From: Bacteroidota bacterium
Lineage (GTDB): Bacteria; Bacteroidota; Ignavibacteria; Ignavibacteriales; Melioribacteraceae
Assembly: GCA_023381535.1 (NCBI GenBank)
Contig: JAMCSN010000231.1
Coordinates: 1 to 64,000, forward strand
Reading direction: 5' to 3'
Length of the DNA: 64,000 bases
Shown here piece by piece: positions 16,515 to 25,530 of the stretch. Below the pieces are notes generated by a model, which was given only the letters and a program-made list of their open reading frames with translations, was not told the origin of the DNA and did not search any database. The position numbers and the translations under genes are program-made. How positions within the stretch are numbered: position 1 is the stretch's first letter; every line of letters starts with the position of its first letter.

Positions 16515-17186
16515 CTACGGCAACTGGATAATGTTTCCCGTTACCTTTTTGTAATTATCGAACGTGGATTGGACAACACTACAAATTTCTTCCGGAGAAA
16601 CCATTTTCTTCGGATTGTCAATCCACTCGCGGTTGGAAGGAGTATCAATTATAAAAGGTGCAACAGCGTTAGCGCTTAAATTGATTTCTTTTCCTTCCAA
16701 CGCCAAGCTCTTTACCAAATAGTTGAGCGAGTTTTTTGAAACGATATAAGCGGATTTACCTTTTTCCGGATTCAGACTGGAGTATGCGCTTGTAAAACAA
16801 ACCGATCCGCCTTTAGTGCCGTTTACCAATCTTGCAAAATATTTCGATATCAGAAATGCGCTGTTGAGATTCATGTTTTGCATTTCCAGCCAATCTTCAA
16901 AGCTGGTTTCAGAAATATTTTTCCCGCCGAAGTATCCGCCGACTGCGCTGAATAAAAAGTACGCGGCGTTATTGTCCTTCTTTATTTCAGAAAAACTTTT
17001 TTCAACCGACTCCTCATTGGTAAGATCACTCGCTGTCACAACTTTATAATTGGTTTTACTTCCGACAATTGTAAATTCTTTTCTAGCGAAGAAATAATAG
17101 AAATCATAGTCTTGACTTAAGAAAAACTCGACTGCCGCTTTTCCCAAATCTCCAGTTGAGCCGAATAGCAAAAATATTTTTTTCAT
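16515..17186 (-). CDS. Short-chain dehydrogenase/reductase
   Basis: A 223-residue Rossmann-fold oxidoreductase. The nucleotide-binding loop is GSTGDLGKA near residue 9. The catalytic serine is in CFTSAYSS and the Tyr-x-x-x-Lys pair is in SAYIVSKNSLNYL. The family reduces or oxidises small carbonyl or alcohol groups with NAD(P); the substrate is not predictable. It overlaps the upstream nuclease gene by 4 bp. Confidence 0.85.
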   Translation of the reverse strand: MKKIFLLFGSTGDLGKAAVEFFLSQDYDFYYFFARKEFTIVGSKTNYKVVTASDLTNEESVEKSFSEIKKDNNAAYFLFSAVGGYFGGKNISETSFEDWLEMQNMNLNSAFLISKYFARLVNGTKGGSVCFTSAYSSLNPEKGKSAYIVSKNSLNYLVKSLALEGKEINLSANAVAPFIIDTPSNREWIDNPKKMVSPEEICSVVQSTFDNYKKVTGNIIQLP

Positions 17187-18235
17187 GGTTGATCTTTCAC
17201 ATAAAATTTTGCTCCTACCGGAAAATGATCGCTGTAGCCGCCGATATAACGATTTCCTTCATACGTCGGTATCGCCCCGCCCTTTCTTTTCCCTTCTTTG
17301 AAAATCATAAAATCCGGCTTAATAATTTCGAACGAATTACACCCGTATATAATTTTGTCTTTTTCAAAAAGAGATTTTGAAAGAATTATCTGATCGATCA
17401 AATCCCACTTGCCTCTGAAGAGATACGACCCTTCGCCGTTTTCGAAATTCTTGTACGCAATGTTGATAAAGTATCCTTTCGGCGGTTCCGTCTGAGCGCA
17501 ATCGTAATCTTGCGTTCCTAACGTTTTAACAATTGAACTATCGTTCGGATTATCATTGTAGTCACCGATGATTATCACTTCGCTGTTTGGTGCGGTCTGT
17601 GCTAATGTATCCAGGCTTGCTTTTAAAACAGATGCCGCTGCAATCCGGTTTGGTTCTGACTTCTCTTCCCCACCTCTTCTAGAAGGCCAGTGGTTCACAT
17701 AAATATGAATTTTATTTTTACTTTTTTTATGAATCAGAACGACATGAAGAATGTCGCGCGTAGGATACTTGGTAGGCAACTCTACATGAAGAGCGGCAAC
17801 GCTATCTATCATAAAAATCGACCGGTCATAAATCAACGCAGTTGCAATCCCGCGCTTGTCCGGTGAATCTCTATAGACCATCACATAATCACGACTTCGC
17901 AGACTGTAGGTTAAACTCTTCAGTACATTTATATTTTCAACTTCTTCCACGCCAAGGATATCCGGTCCGCAGCCACCGTTCATAAAATTAATAACGCGAG
18001 TTAGGTTATAAATTTTCGTTTCATAGCGATAATCATTCCATTCCTTTTTGGATCCGGGCAAAAATTCATCGTCGTTTTTGTTCGGGTTGTCAATCGTATC
18101 GAAAAGATTTTCGACATTCCAATTTGCAACGTAAAACGAATCACGGGCTACGCTTTGAGCGGATATTTTTTGCGTAACCAGTAATAATAAAACGATCCAC
18201 ATTGTCTTAGCGGAACCGGAAAAGTATTTCATCAT
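17183..18235 (-). CDS. Secreted endonuclease/exonuclease/phosphatase family protein
   Basis: A 350-residue exported enzyme (signal peptide about residues 1-26). Motifs of the metal-dependent EEP fold: NWNVENLFDT near the start, GVEEVEN with the metal-binding glutamate, VNHWPSRRGG, GDYNDNPND, and SDHFPVGAKF at the end with the catalytic Asp-His. It may degrade nucleic acids or phosphoesters outside the inner membrane. It is transcribed away from polA; the 80 bp between them must hold both promoters. Confidence 0.88.
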   Translation of the reverse strand: MMKYFSGSAKTMWIVLLLLVTQKISAQSVARDSFYVANWNVENLFDTIDNPNKNDDEFLPGSKKEWNDYRYETKIYNLTRVINFMNGGCGPDILGVEEVENINVLKSLTYSLRSRDYVMVYRDSPDKRGIATALIYDRSIFMIDSVAALHVELPTKYPTRDILHVVLIHKKSKNKIHIYVNHWPSRRGGEEKSEPNRIAAASVLKASLDTLAQTAPNSEVIIIGDYNDNPNDSSIVKTLGTQDYDCAQTEPPKGYFINIAYKNFENGEGSYLFRGKWDLIDQIILSKSLFEKDKIIYGCNSFEIIKPDFMIFKEGKRKGGAIPTYEGNRYIGGYSDHFPVGAKFYVKDQP

Positions 18236-18315
18236 GTTATTATGGTTATTGTTAAATTGAATTCATAATTTCAAGCGAAAATATAACCAAAATTAATCGA
18301 TTTGATAAGAAGAGC

Positions 18316-21135
18316 ATGAGCAAAAAATCATCCGGCAGATTTGTAATTATTGATGCGATGGCACTCGCATACAAAGGGTACTACGCGTTCATCTCGCGCC
18401 CGCTAGTAAATTCAAAAGGCGAACCGACTTCGGCGGTTTACAGTTTCTTGAGCCAGCTTTTCAAAATTATTGAAGATACAAAACCGGATTACCTGGCGGT
18501 CGGTTTCGATTCAAAAGAAAAAACTTTCCGGCATGAGCGATATGAAAATTATAAATCCTCACGCCAAGCTATGCCGGAGGATATGATTCCGCAAATCAAA
18601 CGGATCAAAGAAATTATCGAGGCGTTCAACATTCCGATTTACATTTTGCCCGGTTATGAAGCCGATGATCTTATCGGCACGGCTTTGAAGGAAGCAGAGA
18701 AAAAAGGTTTCGATTGCTACGCAATTACACCGGACAAAGATTATATCCAATTAATTTCCGAGAACATAAGAATTGTAAAACCGGGAAAATCTACGGACGA
18801 AATTGTTACGCTGGATGAAATTAAGGTGCGTGAAGAAATGGGATTCGAACCGATTCAGATGATCGATTACCTCGCATTGGTCGGTGATGCTTCCGATGAC
18901 ATTCCAGGTGTTGCCGGAATCGGACCGAAGACGGCACTACCGCTCATTCAAAAATATAAGACGCTGGAAAATATTTATAAGAACCTGAATGACATTGAAA
19001 AGCAAAGTGTTGTAAACAAACTTGTGGAAAGTAAAGAGAACGCGTTTCTTTCTAAGGAACTGGCTACGATCAAAACCGATACTCCCTTCCACATGAATTT
19101 TGATGAAGCGCGCTTCCACAAACCTGATCTCGCAAAACTGTTAAGACTTTTTGAAGATCTCGAGTTCAGATCATTTGCGGCTAAACTGAAAAAACTATTT
19201 ATGGAAGAAACCGAAAGTCCGGCAATAGTTCAAGAACCAAAAGTGCAAGAACCGAAAGCCGAAGAGCAAATAGAGAAGGAACCCGAATCCGTTGCTGCAT
19301 TTGAAAAAAGTAAAGTGAAGTACAAAGCGATCTTGTCTTTCAAAGAAGCAAAGGAACTCGCACAAAAACTTTCTCAATGCGAATTATTTGTTTTCGATAC
19401 GGAGACCGACGGTTTGGACACGCTGGACGTTAATCTTGCCGGCTGTTCATTCTGCATGAAACCGAAAGAAGCATTTTTTGTTGCGACGAATCCTTCCGCA
19501 CAGGCTTCTACTCTTTTCGCTTCCGATCTTTCCGACCGGCTTCCTGCTGATGATTTTGTAAAAATCTTTAAGCCGGTTTTTGAAAACGTTAAGATCAAAA
19601 AAATTTGCCAGAACGGTAAATATGATATCGGCGTTCTACGGCATTACGGAATCGATGTTAAGAATTTTTATTTCGATACGATGCTTGCGAGCTATGCCAT
19701 CGATCCGGATCAAAAACATAACATGGACGATCTTTCAGAAAAATATTTGCGCTATCGTCCCATACCGCTAACGGATCTTATCGGAACAAAGAAGACGCCG
19801 GAGAAAATATTTGAAGTTGATCCCGGTCGTTTATCGGATTACTCATGCGAGGATGCGGATATAACATTTCGTCTTTATGAAATTCTCCGCAAAGAATTAA
19901 AAAAAGAAAATCTCGAAAAACTTGCATACGATATTGAATTCCCGCTCGTGCCGGTGCTTGAAGACATGGAGCGCACCGGGATAAGGATCGATATAAAAAG
20001 TTTGAAAGCATTCAGCGACGATCTGCTAATCAGCCTTGATAATTATTCGAAAGAGATCATAAATCTTTCGGGCGAGCATTTCAATATTAACTCTACGCAG
20101 CAGCTTCAAAAAATTCTTTTTGAGAAGCTGAAATTATCACCGACATCAAAAACAAAAACCGGATTTTCTACCGATGCAAGATCGCTTGAAGCATTGAAAG
20201 GCTCTCACCCAATTATCGATATCATTTTAGATTACCGGCAAGTTGCAAAATTAAAATCCACGTACGCCGATGCACTGCCGAATTTAATTCATCCTAAAAC
20301 GGGGAGGGTTCATACATCCTACAATCAAGCAGCTGTTTCAACCGGAAGATTATCGAGCACAGATCCGAACCTTCAGAATATTCCGATCAGAACCGAACTT
20401 GGTAAAGAAATCCGAAAAGCTTTCGTTCCCCGCGACAAAAATTACGTTATTCTTTCTGCCGACTACAGTCAAATTGAATTGAGAATTATGGCAAGCATTT
20501 GCAATGACGAAACGTTAACCAAAGCATTTAAGTCCGGAGAAGACATTCACAGAAGAACCGCTGCGTTGGTGTTCAAAGTCGATCCGTCGGAAGTCACACA
20601 AGACATGAGACGTAAGGCAAAGGAAGTTAATTTCGGAATTCTGTACGGACTCGGTCCGTTCGGGTTGAAAACACGTTTGGGTATCACACAGGCGGAAGCA
20701 AAAAATATTATTGATAATTATTTCGGTTCGTTCAAAAACGTCCGCAAGTTTATGGATGATTCCGTTGCAAGTGCAAAAAAGAAAGGATACGCTGAAACGC
20801 TTTACGCTCGAAGACGATTTTTAAGAAACATTAACAGCAAGAACCGTGTAGTTCAGCAATTTGAGGCGCGCGTTGCAATCAATATGCCGATTCAAGGAAC
20901 CGCAGCAGATATGATTAAACTTGCAATGATAAAAATTTACGAAGCGCTTGAAAAAAGAAAAGCGCGGACAAAAATGGTCTTGCAAGTCCATGACGAATTA
21001 GTATTTGATGCGCACAAGGATGAGATCGACGAATTGCGTCCGTTGATCAAAGAATTGATGGAGTCTGCGCTGCCGTTAAATGTTCCGGTTATTGCCGATA
21101 CAGGCGTTGGTGATAATTGGCTGGATGCGCATTAA
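18316..21135 (+). CDS. polA: DNA polymerase I
   Basis: Repair and Okazaki-fragment polymerase. The 5'-3' nuclease domain covers about residues 1-295. The proofreading 3'-5' exonuclease (about 335-520) keeps its first catalytic motif, FDTETDGLD, and is likely active. The polymerase domain has motif A DYSQIELR, the O-helix RRKAKEVNFGILYG and motif C VHDEL near the end. At 939 residues it is full length. An acidic proline/glutamate-rich linker lies at about 300-335. Its TAA directly abuts the reversed stop of mobA. Confidence 0.97.
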   Translation: MSKKSSGRFVIIDAMALAYKGYYAFISRPLVNSKGEPTSAVYSFLSQLFKIIEDTKPDYLAVGFDSKEKTFRHERYENYKSSRQAMPEDMIPQIKRIKEIIEAFNIPIYILPGYEADDLIGTALKEAEKKGFDCYAITPDKDYIQLISENIRIVKPGKSTDEIVTLDEIKVREEMGFEPIQMIDYLALVGDASDDIPGVAGIGPKTALPLIQKYKTLENIYKNLNDIEKQSVVNKLVESKENAFLSKELATIKTDTPFHMNFDEARFHKPDLAKLLRLFEDLEFRSFAAKLKKLFMEETESPAIVQEPKVQEPKAEEQIEKEPESVAAFEKSKVKYKAILSFKEAKELAQKLSQCELFVFDTETDGLDTLDVNLAGCSFCMKPKEAFFVATNPSAQASTLFASDLSDRLPADDFVKIFKPVFENVKIKKICQNGKYDIGVLRHYGIDVKNFYFDTMLASYAIDPDQKHNMDDLSEKYLRYRPIPLTDLIGTKKTPEKIFEVDPGRLSDYSCEDADITFRLYEILRKELKKENLEKLAYDIEFPLVPVLEDMERTGIRIDIKSLKAFSDDLLISLDNYSKEIINLSGEHFNINSTQQLQKILFEKLKLSPTSKTKTGFSTDARSLEALKGSHPIIDIILDYRQVAKLKSTYADALPNLIHPKTGRVHTSYNQAAVSTGRLSSTDPNLQNIPIRTELGKEIRKAFVPRDKNYVILSADYSQIELRIMASICNDETLTKAFKSGEDIHRRTAALVFKVDPSEVTQDMRRKAKEVNFGILYGLGPFGLKTRLGITQAEAKNIIDNYFGSFKNVRKFMDDSVASAKKKGYAETLYARRRFLRNINSKNRVVQQFEARVAINMPIQGTAADMIKLAMIKIYEALEKRKARTKMVLQVHDELVFDAHKDEIDELRPLIKELMESALPLNVPVIADTGVGDNWLDAH

Positions 21136-21768
21136 TTATTTGTTAGAACTTAACTTCCTTTTGATGGCGACATAATCTTCGGGTTGATTCATATTAAAGA
21201 AAGTTTCTTTCCAAAAAGTGGAATAATCATTTTCGATATCAATTATTTCTGCGTTTACATTTTCAATTAATTTATGCACGCTACATTTACGTTTAGTTTG
21301 TTCATTATTTCTAATTTCTGTTTCACTCTGAAAGATTATTTTTTCAATCTCATTTAATAAACTTCTGCAATATACACCGCAAAGCTGCTGTATAAATCCA
21401 TCTGCTCTGGCTACGGTGATTGGTCTATCTGTACTATACCCAGTTAGAAACTCAATCACTTCTTGTGTCATTAATGGAATATCACACGAGATAACAAAAT
21501 TTTTCCCCGTTTTTGAATGCGTTAAACCCGAATGTATTCCACCCAGTGGTCCTTGCCCTTTAAAGATATCTTCATGCAAAGGAAGTTGAAGAAATAAATA
21601 TTCCTCCGGGGTGTTGGTTATTATAATTACCTCTGTGAAAATACTTTTCATCAAATCAGTAATACGTTCTATAATTGTTTGGCTGCCTAATTTTAGAAAA
21701 GATTTGTTCACGCCCATTCGAGAGCTTTTTCCGCCGGCTAATATAATTCCGGTTATATCATTATACAT
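21136..21768 (-). CDS. mobA: Molybdenum cofactor guanylyltransferase
   Basis: Joins GMP to molybdopterin to make the guanine dinucleotide cofactor used by DMSO-reductase-family enzymes such as NapA. The N-terminal GTP-binding signature GIILAGGKSSRMGVNK is intact, and CDIPLM and GPLGGI are present in the middle. The 210-residue length is normal. It is the last gene of the cofactor operon and overlaps moeA by 16 bp. The requirement of NapA for this form of cofactor ties the operon to the nitrate reductase genes upstream. Confidence 0.92.
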   Translation of the reverse strand: MYNDITGIILAGGKSSRMGVNKSFLKLGSQTIIERITDLMKSIFTEVIIITNTPEEYLFLQLPLHEDIFKGQGPLGGIHSGLTHSKTGKNFVISCDIPLMTQEVIEFLTGYSTDRPITVARADGFIQQLCGVYCRSLLNEIEKIIFQSETEIRNNEQTKRKCSVHKLIENVNAEIIDIENDYSTFWKETFFNMNQPEDYVAIKRKLSSNK

Positions 21769-22982
21769 TCTACAATTTCTCCAATGGTTAAATTTTCTTT
21801 CCCTTCCTCAAAAACAATAAGGCAATTTGCTTTACTCATTCCAACCATATTGCCGGATGATTGCGAGCCGATAAGAGAAACTGAATGTTGATTTGTTGCC
21901 CTATCCTTTTGAATAAATCCTCTGATAAAATGACGCTTGTTATCTTTTTTATGTAACTCCGACGTTAATCTTGCCCTAACTTTATGCTCATCCATTCCGT
22001 ATAGTTTTTTAATATTGTCTTGAGCAAATATTATAAAGTTGACAAAAGAAGAAACTGGATTTCCGGGGAGTCCGAGAATTAATTTCTTTTTAGCTTCTCT
22101 TTCAAAAACGCCAAAGACAATCGGCTTACCCGGTTTAATGTTGGTTCTCCAGAATTTTATTTCAACACCTAGTTCTTGAATAATTTCTTTCACATAGTCG
22201 AATTTACCAACGGAAACACCGCCCGTTGTTAATAATATATCTATCTCACTGTTCAGCGCCGATTCAATTCTAACCTTTATTTCATCCTTACAGTCTTTTA
22301 CAAAACCATAGTTAACAGGAATCATATTTAGTTGTTTAATCAATGCAAGAAGTGTGTACAGATTGGTCGCCCGTATTTTATCTTCTTTGGGAAATGTATG
22401 AATATCAACTAACTCATCGCCGGTTGATAGAACTCCAATCTTAAGCTGCCTGTACACTTTCACTTTGTTTTTACCGCAGGCCGCTAAAAGTGAAATGTGT
22501 TGGGGAAGAATGAAAGTTCTTTTCTGAACTGCTAAATCATTTGAAGTAATATCTTCGGCTTTTTTTCTTACATTTTGCCCGGGTTTACATTTTGTATTCC
22601 CGGTAAGTTTCACAAATCCATTTTCAGTTATTACATCTTCAACCGGTATTATGGTATCACATGCTGATGGTATTTTACTTCCAGTCATTATTAATACGGC
22701 AGAATTTTCATCAACATCAATTGCGTTAAAATTGCCTGCAGTAATCTCTCCAATAATTTTCCACTTTAATATTTCAGACTTGTCCCGCCTGTGGCGGGAA
22801 TTATACTTGACCGCATAACCATCAACAGCAGAGTTATTAAACTGTGGTAAACTAACATCCGCGAATACATCTTCTGCCAAAATTCTGTTTAAGGAATCAA
22901 GCAGATCTACCTCTTCTATTTCGAGATTTATTTTCAGAATCTCATTTTCAATTATATTATTTGCTTCCCTATAACTAAGCAT
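21753..22982 (-). CDS. moeA: Molybdopterin molybdenumtransferase
   Basis: Inserts molybdate into adenylylated molybdopterin. Conserved parts: NSAVDGYAVKY near residue 50, IMTGSKIP, GVLSTGDELV, TTGGVSVGKFDYVKE and LGLPGNPVSSFV. At 409 residues it is full length. A perfect 7-bp palindrome of REP type lies inside the coding sequence and encodes part of the loop after GYAVKY (SRHRRD), in frame and without changing the usual length of that loop. The gene follows the MOSC gene after 57 bp that contain a 16-bp palindrome. Confidence 0.93.
   Translation of the reverse strand: MLSYREANNIIENEILKINLEIEEVDLLDSLNRILAEDVFADVSLPQFNNSAVDGYAVKYNSRHRRDKSEILKWKIIGEITAGNFNAIDVDENSAVLIMTGSKIPSACDTIIPVEDVITENGFVKLTGNTKCKPGQNVRKKAEDITSNDLAVQKRTFILPQHISLLAACGKNKVKVYRQLKIGVLSTGDELVDIHTFPKEDKIRATNLYTLLALIKQLNMIPVNYGFVKDCKDEIKVRIESALNSEIDILLTTGGVSVGKFDYVKEIIQELGVEIKFWRTNIKPGKPIVFGVFEREAKKKLILGLPGNPVSSFVNFIIFAQDNIKKLYGMDEHKVRARLTSELHKKDNKRHFIRGFIQKDRATNQHSVSLIGSQSSGNMVGMSKANCLIVFEEGKENLTIGEIVECIMI
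22783..22799. repeat. REP-like palindrome inside moeA
   Basis: TCCCGCC-TGT-GGCGGGA, a perfect 7-bp stem with a 3-nt loop, embedded in the moeA reading frame and followed on the minus strand by CAAG. The same GCGGGACAAG edge occurs beside a hairpin at about 2137-2160. It looks like a small dispersed palindrome that landed in a tolerant loop. Confidence 0.6.
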
Positions 22983-23022
22983 AAGTTTCCTATGTTTTAT
23001 TAATTACCACCCATAAAGAAAT

Positions 23023-23038
23023 GTTAATATGTATTAAC
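23023..23038. promoter_or_regulatory. 16-bp palindrome between MOSC gene and moeA
   Basis: GTTAATATGTATTAAC has 7-bp arms and lies two bases after the MOSC stop and about 40 bp before the moeA start on the minus strand. It may be a regulator binding site or a weak hairpin; no T-run follows it closely. Confidence 0.3.
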
Positions 23039-23039
23039 G

Positions 23040-23537
23040 CTAATTAATAACAAGAACTTCATCTCCGACAAATATTTCACCTGACTTGATCACCTTTGCA
23101 AAGATACCTTCTCGCGGCATAACGCAATCGCCAACCGTAAAGAATATTGCACACTTAGAATGACATTCCTTTCCAATCTGAGTAATCTCAAGTTCTGTTT
23201 CAGTCCCAATTTTTATTTTAAAACCTATTTGCAAATTAGGTATGTCAATAAATTCGGTTGTAATATTTTCAGCAAAAGCACCAGGTCTTAGCGCGGGCAA
23301 ACCCTTAGCCCTCATTTTATCTATACTTTCCTTGGCAAGAAAACTTACCTGACGATGCCACTTTCCGGCATGAATGTCTCCCTCAATTCCAAAGTCTTCA
23401 ATCAGTTTTGCTTGCGAGATATTTGTTTTTGGAATTCCTTTTTTATGGCTTATGGAGATTGCCGCAACTTTGCCTTTTTTATTTGAAAGAGAATTTTCAA
23501 CACATAAACTCTCAATTTTATTTCCTACTAAAGTCAC
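23040..23537 (-). CDS. MOSC-domain protein of the molybdenum cofactor operon
   Basis: A 165-residue protein in which residues about 20-165 form a stand-alone MOSC domain (GIEGDIHAGKWHRQVSFLA, GAFAENITTEFID, CHSKCAIFF). MOSC domains bind molybdenum cofactor or transfer sulfur to it; bacterial single-domain forms lie in moa operons and their exact job is unclear. The start is GTG, chosen because AGGAGG lies at the right distance within the end of moaC; the two genes overlap by 20 bp. No fused MogA/MoaB domain is present. Confidence 0.88.
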   Translation of the reverse strand: MTLVGNKIESLCVENSLSNKKGKVAAISISHKKGIPKTNISQAKLIEDFGIEGDIHAGKWHRQVSFLAKESIDKMRAKGLPALRPGAFAENITTEFIDIPNLQIGFKIKIGTETELEITQIGKECHSKCAIFFTVGDCVMPREGIFAKVIKSGEIFVGDEVLVIN

Positions 23538-23994
23538 CGCTTTTTCCTCCTGTTTTAGATAGCAGTTTGATTTCTCTTATTTCGATACTTTTATCAAGAG
23601 CTTTACACATATCATACACAGTTAATGCAGCAACAGAAACGGCTGTTAATGCTTCCATTTCAATTCCGGTAACAGAATTAGTTTTTGCAAACGATTTTAT
23701 CTCAACAGAACTACTCGTCTTATTCAATTTTAATTCTACATCTATTTTTAAAATAAAGATGTTATGACAAAGGGGGATCAACTCCGAAGTTTTTTTTGCT
23801 GCTTGAATTCCGGCTAATTTTGATATGGTAAATACGTCTCCTTTTTCAACTGCGTTTTTCTTGATTGCTTCAAAAACTACTTTAGAAATTTTTACACACG
23901 CGAATGCTTTTGCAGTGCGCAACGATATTTCTTTATCGCTTACATCAACCATTTTTGCTTTACCATTTTTATCTACGTGCGATAATCTTTTCAT
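23518..23994 (-). CDS. moaC: Cyclic pyranopterin monophosphate synthase
   Basis: Acts after MoaA to make cyclic pyranopterin monophosphate, the first intermediate of molybdenum cofactor. At 158 residues it is full length: MVDVSDKEISLRTAKA near the start, AAKKTSELIPLCHNI, and VTGIEMEALTAVSVAALTVYDMCKA with the conserved Glu-Met-Glu, ending KTGGKSG. Only 1 bp separates it from moaA. Confidence 0.96.
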   Translation of the reverse strand: MKRLSHVDKNGKAKMVDVSDKEISLRTAKAFACVKISKVVFEAIKKNAVEKGDVFTISKLAGIQAAKKTSELIPLCHNIFILKIDVELKLNKTSSSVEIKSFAKTNSVTGIEMEALTAVSVAALTVYDMCKALDKSIEIREIKLLSKTGGKSGDFSRK

Positions 23995-23995
23995 A

Positions 23996-24994
23996 TCATC
24001 CGCCGATGCTTAGCATATTATTGTTCTGTAATAAAATTAGCTTATCAATATCTGGATGAGTAAGCTTTTTGTTATGTAGATGCACGGCAATCCGTGATGC
24101 AATGGCATCATCCGAAAACAATGAATTACGCAATAACGAAATTAAAGAAAGCTCGCTGTCAATCTGAGAAAAGAGACAAAGCTTAAGATTCCCTTTTGCT
24201 GTAACCCTTAACCTATTACAAGACTGACAAAAATGATCTGAAATTGAACTGATGAAACTGACCTTTCCTTTATGACTGGAAATTTTAAAATCTTTAGCGA
24301 CTTTTCCCTCGCATAAGTCTAATTCTTCTAGTCTATATTTCGTCTGGATTGCTTTTAAGATTTCGCCATTGCTGATGAAAATACTTTCATTCCATCCATT
24401 ATTACTGAAAGGCATAAATTCTATAAATCGAACATTGAGATTTCTATCCTTAGCGAATTCTACAAAATCAATAACTTCGTCATCATTGATACCTCTCATA
24501 ACTACAGTATTTATTTTAACAGGAGAAAAACCGAGAGACTCCGCCTTATCAATCGAACGTAACACTGAATGGAAATTATCTACGCTGGTAATAGAGAAAA
24601 ACCGTTCGGGACGGAGTGAGTCTAAGCTGATGTTAATTTTATCGAGTCCGAATTCCTTAAGCTTTTCGATTTTGTCTTCTAGTAAAGTACCGTTTGTTGT
24701 CAAGCAAAGTTCAAATGGGTGCGCGGTTTTAATTTTATGAATAGACTCGAAAAATGTTAGAATGTTTTTTCTTACTAAAGGTTCGCCGCCCGTTAAACGA
24801 ATTTTCTTATAACTTAGGTTAACAACAAAAATCTTAATTAATCTTAACAGCTCCTCGTAACTTAGAATTTCTTCTTTGTGTAATTCCCTTTTCGAAATTA
24901 CCGGATTACAATAACTACAGTTAAGATTACACTTATCCGTTAGGGAAATTCTTAAATAATCGTGAGTCCTTCCAAATTTATCTTTTGATTGCAT
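23996..24994 (-). CDS. moaA: GTP 3',8-cyclase (radical SAM)
   Basis: Radical SAM enzyme that starts molybdenum cofactor synthesis from GTP. The SAM cluster motif is CNLNCSYC near residue 20 and LTGGEPLVR follows. A second C-terminal cluster is shown by FCQSCNRLRVTAKGNLKLCLF. Most MoaA proteins end in a Gly-Gly tail needed for activity; this one ends SIGG, so the tail is present. The 332-residue length is normal. It sits in the riboswitch-led operon after the half-size transporter gene. Confidence 0.96.
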   Translation of the reverse strand: MQSKDKFGRTHDYLRISLTDKCNLNCSYCNPVISKRELHKEEILSYEELLRLIKIFVVNLSYKKIRLTGGEPLVRKNILTFFESIHKIKTAHPFELCLTTNGTLLEDKIEKLKEFGLDKINISLDSLRPERFFSITSVDNFHSVLRSIDKAESLGFSPVKINTVVMRGINDDEVIDFVEFAKDRNLNVRFIEFMPFSNNGWNESIFISNGEILKAIQTKYRLEELDLCEGKVAKDFKISSHKGKVSFISSISDHFCQSCNRLRVTAKGNLKLCLFSQIDSELSLISLLRNSLFSDDAIASRIAVHLHNKKLTHPDIDKLILLQNNNMLSIGG

Positions 24995-25005
24995 AATTGT
25001 AAAAA

Positions 25006-25530
25006 TTATAAAATGAATACAGCAATGATCCCCGCTATAATTACTACATACGCCGGATGTAATTTAAATGCAATAATAAGAGTGGCGCCAAGCAACAAAA
25101 AAATCACGCTCTTCCACTCCAGATAGTTTTTAACTGTATATTGATACATTATAGCCGCAATCATTCCTACTATTGCAAATTTTATTCCTGTAACTGCTTT
25201 TTGGAATTGGATGTTCTTTTCAAGGTGAACACTGAAGTAAGCCGCAAGCATAATAATGCCCGCCGGCGTTATCATATTTCCAATATTTGCTGCAATGGCG
25301 CCAAACACACCGCCAATTTTGAATCCGGTGTACGTAGCAAATTTTATTGAGATTGCACCAGGAAAAACTTCAACCATTCCAAGAACTTTTAGGAATTCAT
25401 CGTGTGTAAGCCAATTGTGGTTTGCAACCACTTCTTTTTCAATCAAAGGAATTAAAGAATAAGCTCCGCCGAAAGAAAAAGAACCTACTTTTAAAAACGA
25501 TAGAAAAAGTTTAAGCAGGATTCTGAACAT
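25006..25530 (-). CDS. Half-size ChrA-family (CHR) transporter
   Basis: A 174-residue membrane protein with about five or six helices and the CHR signature FLKVGSFSFGGAYSLIPLIEKEVV, plus VLGMVEVFPGAISIKFATYTGF. Half-size CHR proteins usually occur as two adjacent genes that make one transporter for chromate or related oxyanions; here only one half is found, between the CMD-like gene and moaA. Placement downstream of a molybdenum-cofactor riboswitch suggests molybdate or tungstate as substrate, since these resemble chromate. That is inference; no classical modABC genes are in the window. Confidence 0.85.
   Translation of the reverse strand: MFRILLKLFLSFLKVGSFSFGGAYSLIPLIEKEVVANHNWLTHDEFLKVLGMVEVFPGAISIKFATYTGFKIGGVFGAIAANIGNMITPAGIIMLAAYFSVHLEKNIQFQKAVTGIKFAIVGMIAAIMYQYTVKNYLEWKSVIFLLLGATLIIAFKLHPAYVVIIAGIIAVFIL

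Noticed and set aside
18316..21135. PolA with a dead proofreading domain
   Set aside because: The Asp-x-Glu motif (FDTETDGLD) is present, so there is no sequence reason to call it inactive.
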